Origin: JAMCRM01 sp041685075
Lineage (GTDB): Bacteria > Acidobacteriota > Terriglobia > Bryobacterales > Bryobacteraceae
Length of the DNA stretch: 39,613 bases
Assembly: GCA_041685075.1 (NCBI GenBank)
Contig: JAWLGN010000010.1
Coordinates: 1 to 39,613, forward strand
Direction of reading: 5' to 3'
In this document: in pieces, positions 38,952 through 39,613 of the stretch
How positions within the stretch are numbered: the stretch's first letter is position 1
Layout of the letters: each line of letters opens with the position of its first letter
Notes under the pieces: generated by a model
The model's database searches: none
Told to the model about the DNA's origin: nothing
What the model saw: only the letters and a program-made list of their open reading frames with translations
Made by a program: the position numbers and the translations under genes

Positions 38952-39613
38952 ATGAAACTCCTTCCCCTGCTGCTTCTGGCCGCGACCCTGGCGCCCTGCG
39001 ATACCACCGTCCGCCGCACAGGCCTGCCCTCCGGCGACGCGGAATGGGTCGCCTGGTCGCCGCGCGACGAAATCGCCCCCCGCACCTTCCATGACAACGT
39101 CCGCTACCGCACCCGGCCGCCCTCCCTGGCCATTTCCGGCAACAGCAACCCCGCCGCGTTCGGCGGATGGGCCGCCACCGTGCCCGGCATCCAACCCGGC
39201 CGCTGGTACCGTTTCACCGCCTGGTACCGCGCCGAGGGCCTCACCTACGAACCCCTCCAGGTCGTCTCCCGCCTCGATTGGGTCCGGCCCGACGGCCGCC
39301 GCGCCGGCCAGCCCGACTACGCCTGGTCCGCCACCCGCCACGGCGACTGGACCCGCGTCACCCACGACGCCCCCGCCCCCGAGAACGCCTCCGCCGTCAA
39401 GCTCCAGCTCTTCCTCCAGAACGCCCCCCTCGCCACCGTCTGGTGGGACGATATCTCGCTCGAAGCCATCGATCCCCCCGGCCCCCGCCACGTCCGCGTC
39501 GCCTCCATCAACCTCCGGCCCCGCCGCACCAGCTCCGCCGCCGAAAGCGTCCGCCGCTTCATCGAAACCATCGACTCCACCGTCCCCGAAAACACCGACC
39601 TCATCGTGCTCCC
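38952..39613 (+). CDS. Secreted carbon-nitrogen hydrolase-like protein with N-terminal jelly-roll-like module (3' end outside window)
   Basis: The open frame from ATG 38952 runs to the window edge (220 codons seen). It starts with a signal peptide, MKLLPLLLLAATLAPCDTT. A beta-rich module follows at about residues 25-175, with GRWYRFTAWYRAEG and a final WWDDISLEAI, as in carbohydrate-binding-type jelly rolls. After the linker PPGPRH, the sequence VRVASINLRPR, then ESVRRFIETID and TDLIVL, looks like the first strand and helix of the nitrilase/carbon-nitrogen hydrolase fold; the catalytic Glu, Lys and Cys would lie beyond the window. Third codon positions are far more often C than in the NRPS genes. 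It is unrelated to the operon by position, being beyond a tRNA on the opposite strand. Confidence 0.7.
   Translation, partial: MKLLPLLLLAATLAPCDTTVRRTGLPSGDAEWVAWSPRDEIAPRTFHDNVRYRTRPPSLAISGNSNPAAFGGWAATVPGIQPGRWYRFTAWYRAEGLTYEPLQVVSRLDWVRPDGRRAGQPDYAWSATRHGDWTRVTHDAPAPENASAVKLQLFLQNAPLATVWWDDISLEAIDPPGPRHVRVASINLRPRRTSSAAESVRRFIETIDSTVPENTDLIVL

Noticed and set aside
1..39613. CRISPR arrays, insertion sequences, prophage genes
   Set aside because: No regularly spaced repeats, transposase or integrase motifs were seen on either strand.

Overview
The window is GC-rich, gene-dense bacterial DNA dominated by a hybrid non-ribosomal peptide / polyketide synthetase (NRPS-PKS) locus. Gene style, a lipoprotein outer-membrane factor, an AcrB-type RND pump and a C-ending-codon secreted hydrolase indicate a high-GC Gram-negative. 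An acidobacterium of the Solibacter/Bryobacter type is my weak guess; no marker gene fixes the taxon.

Layout. Positions 1-5385 (+) hold two adjacent large conserved proteins of unknown function, the first cut by the window edge. Positions 5592-6329 (+) encode an Sfp-type phosphopantetheinyl transferase, the enzyme that arms carrier domains. Positions 6347-12206 (-) encode a tripartite RND efflux system (adaptor, inner-membrane pump, outer-membrane lipoprotein) transcribed divergently from the synthetase. The adaptor's lipoprotein leader is separated from its body by an in-frame TAA. From about 12435 to 38557 (+) runs one tight collinear operon: a short MbtH-like gene whose stop overlaps the NRPS start (TGATG), a 5981-residue synthetase, a second 1182-residue synthetase (ATGA overlap), a DUF697-like protein, a 54-residue membrane protein, a SyrD/PvdE-like ABC exporter, an SPFH-domain membrane protein and a LivJ-type binding protein. 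A tRNA-Thr(CGT) on the minus strand and the start of a secreted carbon-nitrogen hydrolase-like gene close the window.

Assembly line: C-A-PCP / C-A-PCP / C-A-PCP / KS-DH-KR-ACP (no acyltransferase) / C-A-PCP / C on protein 1, then A(MT)-PCP-TE on protein 2. Specificity residues read by eye give Gly (DILQLGLIWK), a Val-like aliphatic residue (DALFIGGTFK), Ser (DVWHFSLVDK), a ketide extension, a second aliphatic residue (DAWFVGGTFK), and a possibly Glu/Gln-like residue (DAKDIGAVAK). The last adenylation domain is interrupted between core motifs A2 and A3 by a methyltransferase. The predicted product is a small peptide with a chain-extended serine (vinylogous or 3-hydroxy gamma-amino acid) and a methylated C-terminal unit, released by a thioesterase. 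The PPTase activates the carriers, the MbtH-like protein would support adenylation, and the RND and ABC systems are candidate exporters. I do not recognise the whole cluster as a described one.
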